Shown here: in pieces, positions 8,131 to 17,141 of the stretch
Layout of the letters: every line of letters begins with the position of its first letter
Position numbering within the stretch: the stretch's first letter is position 1
DNA from: Pseudomonadota bacterium
GTDB lineage: Bacteria; Desulfobacterota; Binatia; Binatales; Binataceae
Reading direction: 5' to 3'
DNA: 44,894 bases
Assembly (NCBI GenBank): GCA_021324455.1
Contig: JAJPJA010000055.1
Location: 1-44,894 of the forward strand
Made by a program: the position numbers and the translations under genes
The notes under the pieces: model-generated
What the model saw: the letters and a program-made list of their open reading frames with translations, nothing else
The model's database searches: none
What the model was told of the DNA's origin: nothing

Positions 8131-8167
8131 CCGGCGCGCGGCGCCATGTCGCGCGCCGGTTTTCGTT
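8131..8167 (+). terminator. Rho-independent terminator
   Basis: CCGGCGCGC (8131-8139) pairs perfectly with GCGCGCCGG (8151-8159) around an 11-nt loop, followed by TTTTCGTTT. It is the strongest intrinsic terminator seen in the window and closes the small membrane protein operon. Confidence 0.8.
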
Positions 8168-8355
8168 TGTGCAATCCCTTCAGATTCCCGCGCGATTGCG
8201 CTCGTGTTCTGCATGGAGGCTCGGCGGCCTGACCACGTTGGCCGCCGGCATACTCCCCAGTCGACGGTTGCGTGGCGACCGTGCGCGATACATAAACGCT
8301 GCTGCTTGAACGCCGGCGGATATCCGGGTCACAGTCGCGAAAGGGAGGAATTTAA

Positions 8356-8808
8356 ATGAGGGGATTGGACTGTCCGAATGCATTGGCCGCGGTTCGCCGA
8401 CCGGCTCGGCTGTGCGGGTTGTGCCTGATTTCGGCCCTGCTCCTGCACCCTGGGTCAGCGGGCGCTCTTCCGCGCGCCAACGGTACCAACTGTAAAGCGG
8501 AGTGGGTGAACAACGCGGGTGCGATGGCCTGCTTTATCCAGGGCGAAGAGGACGTGCGCAACGGCGCCGCCCATCCGCATTACGTTGCTTGTACCAACGC
8601 GGGCGAGATCTTCTGCTGCGTCGATAATGACCAAGGCCAGGATTGCGAGGCGGTCAGAGCGGGCGGACGGCCGCCGGGCGAAGGCGTAAAGCTGGGCGCA
8701 ATCCTCGACGCCCAGCAAACCATCCTCACCACGCTCAATCGTCTTTGGATCAAGCTGGACAAACTGGAAAGCCGGTTGGACGAGGTCAAGCGCAAATGCC
8801 CGCCCTGA
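8356..8808 (+). CDS. Secreted Cys-containing protein with C-terminal coiled coil
   Basis: A 150-residue exported protein of unknown function. ATG 8356 has GGGAGG about 8 nt upstream. The N-terminal signal peptide (hydrophobic 19-31) is probably cleaved near SAGA-LP, around residue 37. The mature part contains seven cysteines, including ACF, VACT and FCCVD, suited to disulfides in the periplasm. The last 35 residues (AILDAQQTILTTLNRLWIKL onward) form a heptad-like amphipathic helix, probably a coiled coil for oligomerisation, ending KRKCPP. The gene stands alone between the terminator at 8131 and the amidohydrolase. No known domain is recognised. Confidence 0.7.
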   Translation: MRGLDCPNALAAVRRPARLCGLCLISALLLHPGSAGALPRANGTNCKAEWVNNAGAMACFIQGEEDVRNGAAHPHYVACTNAGEIFCCVDNDQGQDCEAVRAGGRPPGEGVKLGAILDAQQTILTTLNRLWIKLDKLESRLDEVKRKCPP

Positions 8809-8810
8809 GC

Positions 8811-8826
8811 GCCGCGCGCGGCTTTT
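8811..8826 (+). terminator. Weak hairpin plus T-tract after the Cys-containing protein
   Basis: The self-complementary GCCGCGCGCGGC (8811-8822) is followed by TTTT, three bases after the stop codon. The loop would be very tight and the T-tract is short, so termination would be weak. Confidence 0.3.
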
Positions 8827-8881
8827 GCTGGTAAAGCAACGGCCGCAGTGTTAATCCAGGCGCCATCGGGGAGGTATCGTC

Positions 8882-10015
8882 ATGACCCGAATGCGCGTAG
8901 TCTCGGCCGATTCGCACATGATGGAGCCGGCGGAACTGTGGACGCAGCGGCTGGATCGCAGGTTCAGCGGCCGCGCGCCGCAGGTGGTAAAAACCGATCG
9001 CGGCTACCTGTTTACCGCTCCCGGCGTCTATCCGTTCCCGGTCGCGGGCGGGTTCGGACTGGGGCGCGCGGGCCGGGAACTGGGCGAACATTTCCGCAAC
9101 AGCGGCTACGAGGCAGCGCGTCCCGGCGGATGGGATCCGGTCGAACGGCTCAAGGACCAGGACATCGACGGAGTCGAAGCGGAAGTGCTTTACACGACCC
9201 TTGGGATGTCGCTGTTCGGACTGGCCGACGCGGAACTGCAGCAGGCCTGCTTCAGCGTCTATAATGACTGGCTGGCGGAGTTCTGTTCGCATGATCGACG
9301 CCGCCTGCACGGAATCGGGCTGATCTCGCTGGCCGACATCGGCGCCGGTGCGCGCGAGCTTGAGCGATGCGCCCGGGCGGGACTGAAGGGCGGGATGATT
9401 TACGGGTCGGCGCCGCCCACTCGGCCTTATTTCAGCCGCGAGTACGATCCGTTATGGGCCGCGGCGCAGGACCTGGAGATGCCGCTGTCGCTGCACGTGT
9501 TCACGCGCGCCAGCGGCGGCGCACAGTCCGGGGCCGGGGTTGCGCCGGTCTCGGAGTACATGAATTTCTCGCACGCCTACGTGCGCGGGATTCATGAGGT
9601 GCAGGACTCGCTGGCCGACATCATTCAAAGCGCGGTGCTGGAGCGTTTTCCGCGGCTCCGCATCGTGTCGGCCGAGAACGACACCGGATGGCTGGCGCAT
9701 TTCATGTACCGGCTGGATCACATATTCGAGAAATTCGGAAGCTTTTCGCCCCAGGCGCAGCCGCTGACGATGAAACCCAGCGACTACGTGCGCCGCCAGC
9801 TCTTCGCCACCTTCCAGGACGATCCGATTGGACCGGCGCTGTATCGGTTCTTCGGTGCGGACAACTTCATGTGGGCGTCGGACTTCCCGCATACCGATTC
9901 CACCTGGCCGCATTCGCGCGCGGTAATCGAGGCAGGTTTCCGCGGCGTCCCGGAAGCGGCCGTTCATAACATCGTGTTCGAAAACGCGAACAAACTGTAT
10001 CGAATGGGTCTTTAA
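8882..10015 (+). CDS. Amidohydrolase 2 family metal-dependent hydrolase
   Basis: A 377-residue cytoplasmic enzyme of the Amidohydro_2 (PF04909) TIM-barrel family, which hydrolyses or decarboxylates carboxylated and cyclic substrates with a bound divalent metal. The N-terminal metal motif is present as SADSHMMEP (Asp10, His12). The C-terminal metal/catalytic Asp lies in WASDFPHTDSTWPHSR, at about Asp334. YNDWLAEFC in the middle is a family hallmark. ATG 8882 follows GGGAGG at about 8 nt. It is a paralogue of the next gene, 167 bp downstream, sharing DSHxxEPxxLW, YNDWLxEFC and SDxPHT. Family members act in aromatic and steroid breakdown; the substrate is not known here. Confidence 0.88.
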   Translation: MTRMRVVSADSHMMEPAELWTQRLDRRFSGRAPQVVKTDRGYLFTAPGVYPFPVAGGFGLGRAGRELGEHFRNSGYEAARPGGWDPVERLKDQDIDGVEAEVLYTTLGMSLFGLADAELQQACFSVYNDWLAEFCSHDRRRLHGIGLISLADIGAGARELERCARAGLKGGMIYGSAPPTRPYFSREYDPLWAAAQDLEMPLSLHVFTRASGGAQSGAGVAPVSEYMNFSHAYVRGIHEVQDSLADIIQSAVLERFPRLRIVSAENDTGWLAHFMYRLDHIFEKFGSFSPQAQPLTMKPSDYVRRQLFATFQDDPIGPALYRFFGADNFMWASDFPHTDSTWPHSRAVIEAGFRGVPEAAVHNIVFENANKLYRMGL

Positions 10016-10182
10016 CGCGCCGCCTGTGCTTCCCTGATCGCAACGAGATGAATCGCGCAGACAACCCGATCGGCCTCCCTGGCCCGGATCGATGCTTTTG
10101 ATTCGGGATCGAATCCGCTACCGTTGGAGCGGAGGGCCGTGAAGACCAACGCGGTCGGCATCACGTTTCGGAGGCGCGTGCG

Positions 10183-11286
10183 ATGGCAATCAACGACAAA
10201 TTCATCTCTGCCGACAGTCATGTGGTGGAACCCGTAGACCTGTGGACGCGGCGCATGGGCGGAGCATGGCGCGAACGGGCGCCGCATTTCATCGAGGGCG
10301 CCGACGCCGACTACATGATCGTCGAAGGTATTCCGCCGGTGCAGGGCGCCGACCTGATGGCCGGGATGATGGACGACAAGCTCAAGGGACGCGCGCTGGA
10401 CCGCTCCAAAAATCATTTCAAGGACGTCCGTCCCGAATCGATCGATCCCAAGCTGCGCCTGGGCGATCAGGACGTGGACAATATCCGCGCCGAGGTGCTC
10501 TATCCCAATTACGCGCTGATGCTGTACGCGGCGCCCGACCCCGAATACAAGCGCGAATGCTGCCGCGCTTACAACGACTGGCTGATCGAGTTCTGCTCGG
10601 TGGCGCCCAAACGTTACGTCGGTGTGGCGATGCTGCCGACGAGCGGACCTATCGAATGGGCGGTCAAAGAGGCCGAGCGCGTGCGCAAGGCGGGAATCAA
10701 ATCCGTCATCATCCCCTCATGCCAGCCCAAAATTCCCTACTGGGATCCTTACTACAAACCGCTGTGGGCGGCGCTGCAGGACAACGACATGATCCTGTCC
10801 TTTCATAACGCGGCGACCGAAGAACCGGTGCGCCAGGACCTGCCGCTGCTGCCGCTGGTGGTCGATCTCAAGATGGTCGGGCAGGTGCGAACTCTGGCCG
10901 GGATTCTTTCCTCGGGCGTTCCCGGCGCCTATCCCAAATTGAAGTTCGTGGTCGTCGAGGGCGGGATTGGATGGGTCGCGGCGGCGGTGCGGCTGCTCGA
11001 TCATCTATGGGAAGACCATCGCGGATGGATCGAACCGCATCTGGACGAGCCGCCCAGCTTCTACTGCAAGCGGCAGTTTTACTTCACCTTCGAGGACGAC
11101 AAAGCCGGCCTGCTGACGCGGCCGCTGCTCAACGTCGATCATCTGATGTGGGGTTCCGACTATCCGCATACCGAGGGAACCTTTCCGCGTTCGCGCGAGC
11201 AGATCGCCCGCGACTTCGCCGAACTGCCGGAGCCCGAAACGCGCAAGATCGTGATCGACAACGCGGCGCAACTCTACGGGCTCTGA
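10183..11286 (+). CDS. Amidohydrolase 2 family metal-dependent hydrolase
   Basis: A 367-residue Amidohydro_2 enzyme, the second of a tandem paralogous pair. Metal-binding ADSHVVEP is at residues 10-17 (Asp11, His13). YNDWLIEFC lies in the middle, and WGSDYPHTEGTFPRSR holds the C-terminal Asp at about residue 326. GGAGG lies just upstream of ATG 10183. The upstream paralogue is about as long but differs clearly in the first 100 residues, so the two probably have different substrates. The downstream 284 bp to pckG contain no gene and no clear terminator. Confidence 0.88.
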   Translation: MAINDKFISADSHVVEPVDLWTRRMGGAWRERAPHFIEGADADYMIVEGIPPVQGADLMAGMMDDKLKGRALDRSKNHFKDVRPESIDPKLRLGDQDVDNIRAEVLYPNYALMLYAAPDPEYKRECCRAYNDWLIEFCSVAPKRYVGVAMLPTSGPIEWAVKEAERVRKAGIKSVIIPSCQPKIPYWDPYYKPLWAALQDNDMILSFHNAATEEPVRQDLPLLPLVVDLKMVGQVRTLAGILSSGVPGAYPKLKFVVVEGGIGWVAAAVRLLDHLWEDHRGWIEPHLDEPPSFYCKRQFYFTFEDDKAGLLTRPLLNVDHLMWGSDYPHTEGTFPRSREQIARDFAELPEPETRKIVIDNAAQLYGL

Positions 11287-11570
11287 GCCATCGCGCCGGC
11301 TGGCCCCGAGACAGTGAAGGTCCATCGGTAATCGGCGCCGGCATCGATCGCGGCCTGATACCGATGCCTGGGCTGGAGCGGATTTTGCGCAATCACCGTG
11401 CCGGGATGAGGAGGCTATCGCGACACGCTTAAAAGCTGCGCCGAGCGCATCCTCCTCCCAATCGAGCCGGTAAGAGAATGAGATTTATGGCGGGGCGGGA
11501 GGCAAAGGCCGGAGCGGAAACAATCCTATTATGGGTCGGGCCGCACTATCGCCCCGCCGATTAAGTGAGA

Positions 11571-13346
11571 TCAGCCGCGCTGCTCGAGACCCTCTCTGGC
11601 CAGCTTTATGCGCCGTTCGAAATCGGGCAGCGAATCGGCGCCCAGACGTTTGAAGTATTCCTCGATCTGATTGAGTTCGGATAGCCATTCGCCGCGATCG
11701 ATAGAAGTGGCCTGGCGCAGCCGATCGGGCGCGATATCCAGTCCCGCGAGATTGAGGTCCTCCTTGCGCGGCACCATCCCGATCGGCGTGGGTTCAGCGC
11801 CGGCGCGGCCCTCGACCCGGTCCACGATCCATTTGAGCACGCGCATATTCTCGCTGTAGCCGGGCCACAAAAAGGCGCCGTCGCGGTCCTTGCGGAACCA
11901 ATTGACCTCAAAGATTTTCGGCGGGTTACGCAGACGTCCGGCAATTTCGTGCCAATGGACGAAATAGTCCACGATGTTGTAGCCGCAAAACGGCAGCATC
12001 GCCATCGGATCGCGCCGCACCACCCCGACTTTTCCGGTAGCCGCCGCGGTCGTTTCGGACCCCATGCTGGCGCCGAAAAACACCCCGTGCGACCAGTCCG
12101 AGGCTTCAAGCACCAGCGGCACGGTGGAGGCGCGCCGGCCGCCGAAAATTATTGCCGAGATCGGCACGCCCTGCGGATCCTCGGCTTTGGGCGAGAGCAC
12201 CGGATTGTTGGTCATCGGCGCGGTAAAGCGGCTGTTCGGATGAGCCGCGGGCTGGCCCGATTGCGGATTCCACGGCTGTCCGCGCCAGTCCACCAGTCCC
12301 GGCGGCGGTTCGGTACCCATCCCTTCCCACCACACATCACCGTCCGGGGTGGCGGCGACATTGGTGAAGATGGTGTCGTGCTCGACCGTCTTCATCGCGT
12401 TGGCATTGGATTTGGTGCTGGTGCCCGGAGCGACGCCAAAGAAACCGGCTTCCGGATTGACCGCCCACAGGCGCCCGTCGGGTCCGATGCGCAGCCAGGC
12501 GATATCGTCGCCCACCGTATGCACCCGCCATCCTTTGAATGATTGCGGCGGCAGCAGCATCGCCAGATTGGTCTTGCCGCAGGCGCTGGGAAAAGCCGCG
12601 GCGATGTAGGTGGTCTCGCCCCGGGGACTTTCCAAGCCAAGGATCAGCATGTGTTCGGCCAGCCATCCTTCGCTATGTCCCAAATAGCTGGCAATTCGCA
12701 GCGCGAAGCATTTCTTGCTCAGCAGGGCATTCCCGCCGTAGCCGCTGCCGACCGACCAGACGGCGTTGTCCTGCGGGAAATGGCAAATCAGACGGCGTTC
12801 CGGATCGAGATCGAGGGTGGAATGTAAACCGCGGTTGAAGTCGTCGGAATCGCCCAGCAAATCCAGCGCCGCCCGGCCCATCCGGGTCATGATTCTCATG
12901 TTCAGCGCGACGTAGATGCTGTCGGTCAGTTCGATTCCGACCTTGGCGAACGGCGACCCGAGCGGACCCATGACGTAGGGCACGACGTACATCGTGCGCC
13001 CCTGCATCGAGCCCTTAAGCCATCCGCGCAGTCTGGCGTAGGTTTCATCGGGCGCGGCCCAGTTATTGGTGGGGCCTGCGTCGTCCTTGTTGGGAGTGCA
13101 GATGAAAGTCAGATGCTCACTGCGGGCGACGTCGTTGGGATTGGATCGATGCAGGTAGCAGCCGGGCCGGCGGGCGGGATTGAGCGGGATCAGTACTCCT
13201 CTCGCAACTGCTTCGCGCGTCAGGCGCGCCTTTTCTTCTTCCGAGCCGTCACACCAAACGATACGGTCGGGCCGGGTGAGTTCGGCCGCTTCGGCAACCC
13301 ATCGGGCAAGAGCCCGGTTTTTTACACCATTGGCTTGGTTCGTCAT
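11571..13346 (-). CDS. pckG: Phosphoenolpyruvate carboxykinase (GTP)
   Basis: A 591-residue GTP-type PEP carboxykinase, the usual length for the family. It converts oxaloacetate and GTP to phosphoenolpyruvate, GDP and CO2 in the cytoplasm, the committed step of gluconeogenesis. The P-loop FPSACGKT is at residues 252-259, with the reactive Cys256. The metal-binding DD at 280-281 follows in HTVGDDIAW, and RRDPMAMLPFCGYN comes near residue 450. All active-site segments are present, so it should be functional. ATG 13346 has GAGG at 6 nt. It is a single gene, convergent with the second amidohydrolase. It implies growth on organic acids, fatty acids or amino acids. Confidence 0.97.
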   Translation of the reverse strand: MTNQANGVKNRALARWVAEAAELTRPDRIVWCDGSEEEKARLTREAVARGVLIPLNPARRPGCYLHRSNPNDVARSEHLTFICTPNKDDAGPTNNWAAPDETYARLRGWLKGSMQGRTMYVVPYVMGPLGSPFAKVGIELTDSIYVALNMRIMTRMGRAALDLLGDSDDFNRGLHSTLDLDPERRLICHFPQDNAVWSVGSGYGGNALLSKKCFALRIASYLGHSEGWLAEHMLILGLESPRGETTYIAAAFPSACGKTNLAMLLPPQSFKGWRVHTVGDDIAWLRIGPDGRLWAVNPEAGFFGVAPGTSTKSNANAMKTVEHDTIFTNVAATPDGDVWWEGMGTEPPPGLVDWRGQPWNPQSGQPAAHPNSRFTAPMTNNPVLSPKAEDPQGVPISAIIFGGRRASTVPLVLEASDWSHGVFFGASMGSETTAAATGKVGVVRRDPMAMLPFCGYNIVDYFVHWHEIAGRLRNPPKIFEVNWFRKDRDGAFLWPGYSENMRVLKWIVDRVEGRAGAEPTPIGMVPRKEDLNLAGLDIAPDRLRQATSIDRGEWLSELNQIEEYFKRLGADSLPDFERRIKLAREGLEQRG

Positions 13347-13544
13347 CCGTCCTCTTCGGTCAGCGATGGTCGGTGGTCGCGGTAGTCAGTTCAGCCAGCT
13401 TCCGACAGCGTCTTCTATTCTCATTTTGCCTCGCCGTCTCAGTAGAGATGATAAACGCCTGACACAGCCGAAGCGAGACGTTTGCAGTGATTAGCCATCG
13501 GCCGCCTGCGTCGATGGATGAACGGCGCTTTTTCGGCGGTGAAT

Positions 13545-14180
13545 CTAGGAACTGTGGAATCTTGCTTTCCAGCCAAAGCTGTAACAGTTCCGGTCGCCGC
13601 ATTGCGCATCAGCCGTCGCGGTACAAATCAGTTCGAGACTCTGGCGCAAACAACTGACCCGGATTACCTGCCGGACTTCGACTGCTTTGGGCCGCGCCAC
13701 CAACCAGGAAAGGAGGCCCGATTGGGCCGCGCGCCGATGCTCGATGAAGGTGGAGCGGTTTATCAACGATACCGCCCTGTCGTCATAGCCGATGATTTCC
13801 GTAAATGACGTTTTGTCCTCCACCTCACCTCTGAGCGGTGTCTGCGAGAGGCTCGGCTGCAGCTCTCCGCCGAGGTCGCGAGCAAAACAGATGGTATAGA
13901 GCTGGTCAGTCCACGTCCGCGCAGACTTGCCCTGCGCGCGGAAAGCGGTGAGGTCACGGCGGGTGACAGTCGCCTTCCAGCATCCGTAGAATTTGAGCAG
14001 TTGCTGAAACTGGAGGTCGGGACCCGAGGGGATCGCCTCGCGCGAGTCCTCGTGGCCGGAAACCGGCGAATCGTTGCCGGGAATCTCCAGCACGCCGCCG
14101 ATAGCGTACGAAAACGCGCAAAGCCACAGCGCCGCAACTGCAACCGCCAGTTTGCGTTTGGGATGATGCCCGATGTCCAC
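13545..14180 (-). CDS. Secreted hypothetical protein
   Basis: A 211-residue protein starting at GTG 14180, the only usable start that keeps the export signal. A basic N-terminus (HHPKRK) precedes a hydrophobic stretch, LAVAVAALWLCAFSYAIGG, typical of a signal peptide or single anchor. The mature part is mixed alpha/beta with five cysteines, including CTATADAQCGDRNC near the end, so disulfides are likely. No family is recognised. The ribosome-binding site is weak. The gene is upstream of pckG on the same strand with a 198-bp gap, so cotranscription is possible but not shown. Confidence 0.55.
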   Translation of the reverse strand: MDIGHHPKRKLAVAVAALWLCAFSYAIGGVLEIPGNDSPVSGHEDSREAIPSGPDLQFQQLLKFYGCWKATVTRRDLTAFRAQGKSARTWTDQLYTICFARDLGGELQPSLSQTPLRGEVEDKTSFTEIIGYDDRAVSLINRSTFIEHRRAAQSGLLSWLVARPKAVEVRQVIRVSCLRQSLELICTATADAQCGDRNCYSFGWKARFHSS

Positions 14181-14507
14181 CGACCGCTTCTAAATAACAT
14201 GAAGGAACACGGCCTGCCCAGCGCGGAGCGATGCTCTCACGATGGCCTGGCTCAACCGACCTTGGTGCGGGGCGGTCGCGCCGGGCGGATTAAAGCGTTG
14301 ACGCGGCCGTTTGAGGGCCGCTAGATTCCTGCGCAAGCGGCGTGCCGCCTGGATGGCGGCCAAAACTCCGCCCAATTGATGGCGGCGCCGCTCTCACTAT
14401 GAACTTTTAACCTATGGGTTTGTACAAAGTCAGATCGTCCGTGCAGACCTCTTTGCGGCCCGCAAACGGCGCTGAAAACCTGCCCGGCGCAGCTGAGGAG
14501 AATCACC
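14181..14507. other. Divergent intergenic region
   Basis: 327 bp between the secreted protein (left, minus) and the esterase (right, plus), with no gene visible. It contains a perfect 6-bp hairpin, GCGGCC-N7-GGCCGC (14303-14321), without a T-tract. An AT-richer patch (about 14400-14430) next to the esterase is the likeliest promoter region, but no convincing -35/-10 pair is seen. Confidence 0.4.
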
Positions 14508-15398
14508 ATGCCCTATAGCGAAAAGGAAAGAGCCGTGCTCGAACGGGTCAAGAAGTCCCCGTTTCCCACCGACTACAAAGGTTTGCGCGATTCGATCAAC
14601 GCAACCATCGGGGCCACCAACGCCAAACCGCCGGAGATTGGCGCCTTCCATGAGGACGTTGAACTGCGGCAGGGGCTGCGCGCCGATGTCTCGGTGCCCA
14701 AGGGCGCGGGTCCGTTTCCGGCGACGATTTATCTCCATGGCGGCGGATGGGTCGCGGGCAGCTCCAAAAGCCATCGCAAGCTCGGGATGCAGTTCGCTGA
14801 AGCCGGTTACCTGACCTTCAATCTCGACTACCGGCTCGCTCCCGAATATCCGTTTCCGGCGGGCTTCGAGGATTGCGTTTTTGCCGTGCACTGGGTGCAT
14901 GAGAATGCCCGGCGCTGGAACGGCGACGCGTCGCGGATGGTCATCGGCGGCGATTCGGCCGGCGCCAATCTGGCCGCCGCCACCGCGCTTGCGATCGGCC
15001 GCAGTCCCGGCGTCAGGCTCAAGGCGCTGCTGCTCCTGTACGGACTCTACGACATCCGCGCGATGATGGAGCGCGGTCGCGACAGCGGCGTTCCCGGCAC
15101 TAACCGCAACTATCTGGGCGAGGACTACGAGCGCAAGCTTGACGACCCGCGCGTCAGCCCGATTAGGGGCGTCAAACCCGGAGCTTTGCCTCCAACCTTC
15201 ATCATAGCCGGCACTGAAGATAACCTCCTCCCGGAAAGCTATGCGATGGCCGAGGCGCTGCGAAAAGCTGAAATACCGCACGAAGTCCACGTCCTGGAGG
15301 ACATGCCGCATGCGTTCATGCAGATGTGGATGCTGTCGGGATGCGTGGAAGGGCAGCGTCTGATGTTTAACTTCATCCGCCGCCATATCGACGACTGA
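14508..15398 (+). CDS. Alpha/beta hydrolase, HSL-type esterase/lipase
   Basis: A 296-residue esterase of the hormone-sensitive lipase family (bacterial family IV), hydrolysing short-chain carboxylic esters. The oxyanion-hole motif HGGGW is at residues 77-81. The nucleophile elbow is GGDSAGA with Ser150, and the triad is completed by Asp238 (GTEDNL) and His268 (MPHAF). There is no signal peptide, so it is cytoplasmic. ATG 14508 has GAGGAG about 6 nt upstream. It ends 92 bp before the convergent anti-sigma factor gene. The natural substrate cannot be read from the sequence. Confidence 0.92.
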   Translation: MPYSEKERAVLERVKKSPFPTDYKGLRDSINATIGATNAKPPEIGAFHEDVELRQGLRADVSVPKGAGPFPATIYLHGGGWVAGSSKSHRKLGMQFAEAGYLTFNLDYRLAPEYPFPAGFEDCVFAVHWVHENARRWNGDASRMVIGGDSAGANLAAATALAIGRSPGVRLKALLLLYGLYDIRAMMERGRDSGVPGTNRNYLGEDYERKLDDPRVSPIRGVKPGALPPTFIIAGTEDNLLPESYAMAEALRKAEIPHEVHVLEDMPHAFMQMWMLSGCVEGQRLMFNFIRRHIDD

Positions 15399-15490
15399 AT
15401 GCGGCTGAGTGCGGGGCGTCTGCGGCGTGAGGCCCGCCGACGCACCTGCTAAACCTCGCTTTGGCTGCCGCGGCGTTCCGCGCGCAGGAT

Positions 15491-16375
15491 TCATTCCCGC
15501 TCGACGACGCCTTTGAGGTACATGTCGCCGGTTGGCTTATCGACGCCTGCCGCCGGTTCCAGGGTGACCGCGGCGAGCATCAGGCGTTGTCCCGCCGGAG
15601 GCATCGACGCCGGGGCGACCGAGCTGCGGCCCTGCTGGGCGTGAAACAGGCCGGCCCTGACCGGTCCGCTCTGGCTGGTTATCCACCATAGCTCATAGGC
15701 TTTTCCGGGCGGCGCCGGCGGCAAACCGAAGGTCTGAATCATCGCTGCTCCTGATGCATGGCTGACCGCGACTACACCGCCGGCGTTGTGCGCGGGACCG
15801 ACCGGACCGAGGCGCGTCAGTTGCAAGTCGGGCGCCATCAGCACGCGGTCGAGCCGGGCGCGTTCGGACAGCACCTTGCGCAGGGTGTCGGTTTCGGTTT
15901 GCGCGGCAGTCAACTCGGAGCGCAGATCGTTAAGTTGCCAACTGAGCGATTCCAGTTGCTGAAGCTGATGAACTTCGGCCTGGCGCGCCTGTCTGGCGAT
16001 AATTCGGTTATAGACCAGGAGCAAAACCGCGGCGGCGGCGCAAACTGCCGCCAGCCCCTGCCACCATCCGGCGCTTGCCCGGCGCTCGCCGACGTTAGTC
16101 AACCTGCGGGGACGCGCGGCGGCGTGGGTCAGCGAATGCACCGCGGCGGCTTCGGTGTGCAGCCGGGCCTCAAGCCGTTGCCATAGGTGTTCCCCGGTAT
16201 CGGCCGGATCCCCCGCCACAGCGAAAGCGGCGGCGGTCTCGCGCCACGCGCGCAGTTCAGCCTCGCACTGGGGACATCCGCCGCGCAGATGCTCTTCCAA
16301 TTGCCGCGTCTCATCGGGATCGAGCCAGTCGATAGCGGCCAGCGGCAGCAGGTTTATGAGCTCCTGGTGGTCCAT
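15491..16375 (-). CDS. Anti-sigma factor, RskA-like
   Basis: A 294-residue membrane anti-sigma factor that would hold the adjacent ECF sigma factor inactive. The N-terminal cytoplasmic anti-sigma domain has a variant zinc-finger motif (HLRGGCPQC, with four rather than three residues between His and Cys). One transmembrane helix follows (GLAAVCAAAAVLLLVYN), then a coiled-coil stretch (VHQLQQLESLSWQLNDLRSE) and a periplasmic RskA-type C-terminal domain ending in GDMYLKGVVERE. ATG 16375 lies two bases after the sigma factor's stop, which indicates translational coupling. A longer frame reaching 16705 overlaps the sigma gene and is rejected. The signal it senses is unknown. Confidence 0.88.
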   Translation of the reverse strand: MDHQELINLLPLAAIDWLDPDETRQLEEHLRGGCPQCEAELRAWRETAAAFAVAGDPADTGEHLWQRLEARLHTEAAAVHSLTHAAARPRRLTNVGERRASAGWWQGLAAVCAAAAVLLLVYNRIIARQARQAEVHQLQQLESLSWQLNDLRSELTAAQTETDTLRKVLSERARLDRVLMAPDLQLTRLGPVGPAHNAGGVVAVSHASGAAMIQTFGLPPAPPGKAYELWWITSQSGPVRAGLFHAQQGRSSVAPASMPPAGQRLMLAAVTLEPAAGVDKPTGDMYLKGVVERE

Positions 16376-16377
16376 CG

Positions 16378-16938
16378 CTAATCCCGCTGCCCCGAGAGCG
16401 CCTGGCGCAGTTTGATCATCGCGCCGCGGATGCGGGTTTTGACCGTACCCAGGGGCAGACCCAGGCGCTGCGCCACCTGCGATTGCGATAAATCGGAGAA
16501 ATAGGCCAGTTCCAACGCGGTTCGTTCGTCGCGGTCCAAAGAGGCTACGGCGGCGCGTACGATGCGCGCGCGCTGCGCGGCGTCGACAATGGATGCCGGG
16601 TCCGGGGCCGCTTCGCCGGGCGGATTGGCGGCCGCGCGCGCCTGGCGCGCCTTTTTTGCCCGCAGACGGTCGATTGCGCGGCTGCGCGCCAGCATCACCA
16701 GCCATGCCGCGACCGAGCCGCGCCCGGCGTCATAGGATTTGGCGTCGGACCATGCTTGCCACAGCACGTCGGCTACCACCTCCTCGGCGTCGGACTGGTC
16801 GCCCCCAAAGCGCATCGCCAGCGCAATCAGCATCCCGCTGTAACGCAGCGTAAGGCTGCGCAACGCGTGGGCGTCGCCCGCCGCCATTGCGGCCAAGAGC
16901 TGCCGGTCCGGAAGTTCGGGTTTTGAGGCGTCGGCCAC
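16378..16938 (-). CDS. ECF RNA polymerase sigma factor (SigK/RpoE-like)
   Basis: A 186-residue extracytoplasmic-function sigma factor. Region 2 spans about residues 26-92, with DAEEVVADVLWQAW and SRAIDRLRAKK. Region 4 is near the end, with LAYFSDLSQSQVAQRLGLPL then GTVKTRIRGAMIKLRQAL, the -35 recognition helix-turn-helix. GTG 16938 with AAGGA nearby is preferred over TTG 16989, which would add an odd hydrophobic leader. It pairs with the anti-sigma gene directly downstream (2-nt gap). The pair follows the nickel/cobalt permease by about 200 bp on the same strand, so control of the metal genes is possible but unproven. Confidence 0.92.
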   Translation of the reverse strand: MADASKPELPDRQLLAAMAAGDAHALRSLTLRYSGMLIALAMRFGGDQSDAEEVVADVLWQAWSDAKSYDAGRGSVAAWLVMLARSRAIDRLRAKKARQARAAANPPGEAAPDPASIVDAAQRARIVRAAVASLDRDERTALELAYFSDLSQSQVAQRLGLPLGTVKTRIRGAMIKLRQALSGQRD

Positions 16939-17141
16939 GTGTCCTTGAAAAAATACGGAGCAGAAACGAAAACAGATTGCCAGGGCCAATTCTTTGCAGG
17001 ATCAAAACCTGTATGGCCGTGACCGTCTTGCCGCCGGCATCCGCCCTCCTTGTCAATTCGCAGGCCGAATAAAGTCAAACGGATAACATAGTGCAAGCCG
17101 GTGCGCTTGCCGGCAAGAAGATCGAGCAGGACGCCGCATCG

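Noticed and set aside
14430..15494. A 354-residue open frame antisense to the esterase
   Set aside because: It has no family pattern or ribosome-binding site; the sense strand carries a complete catalytic triad.
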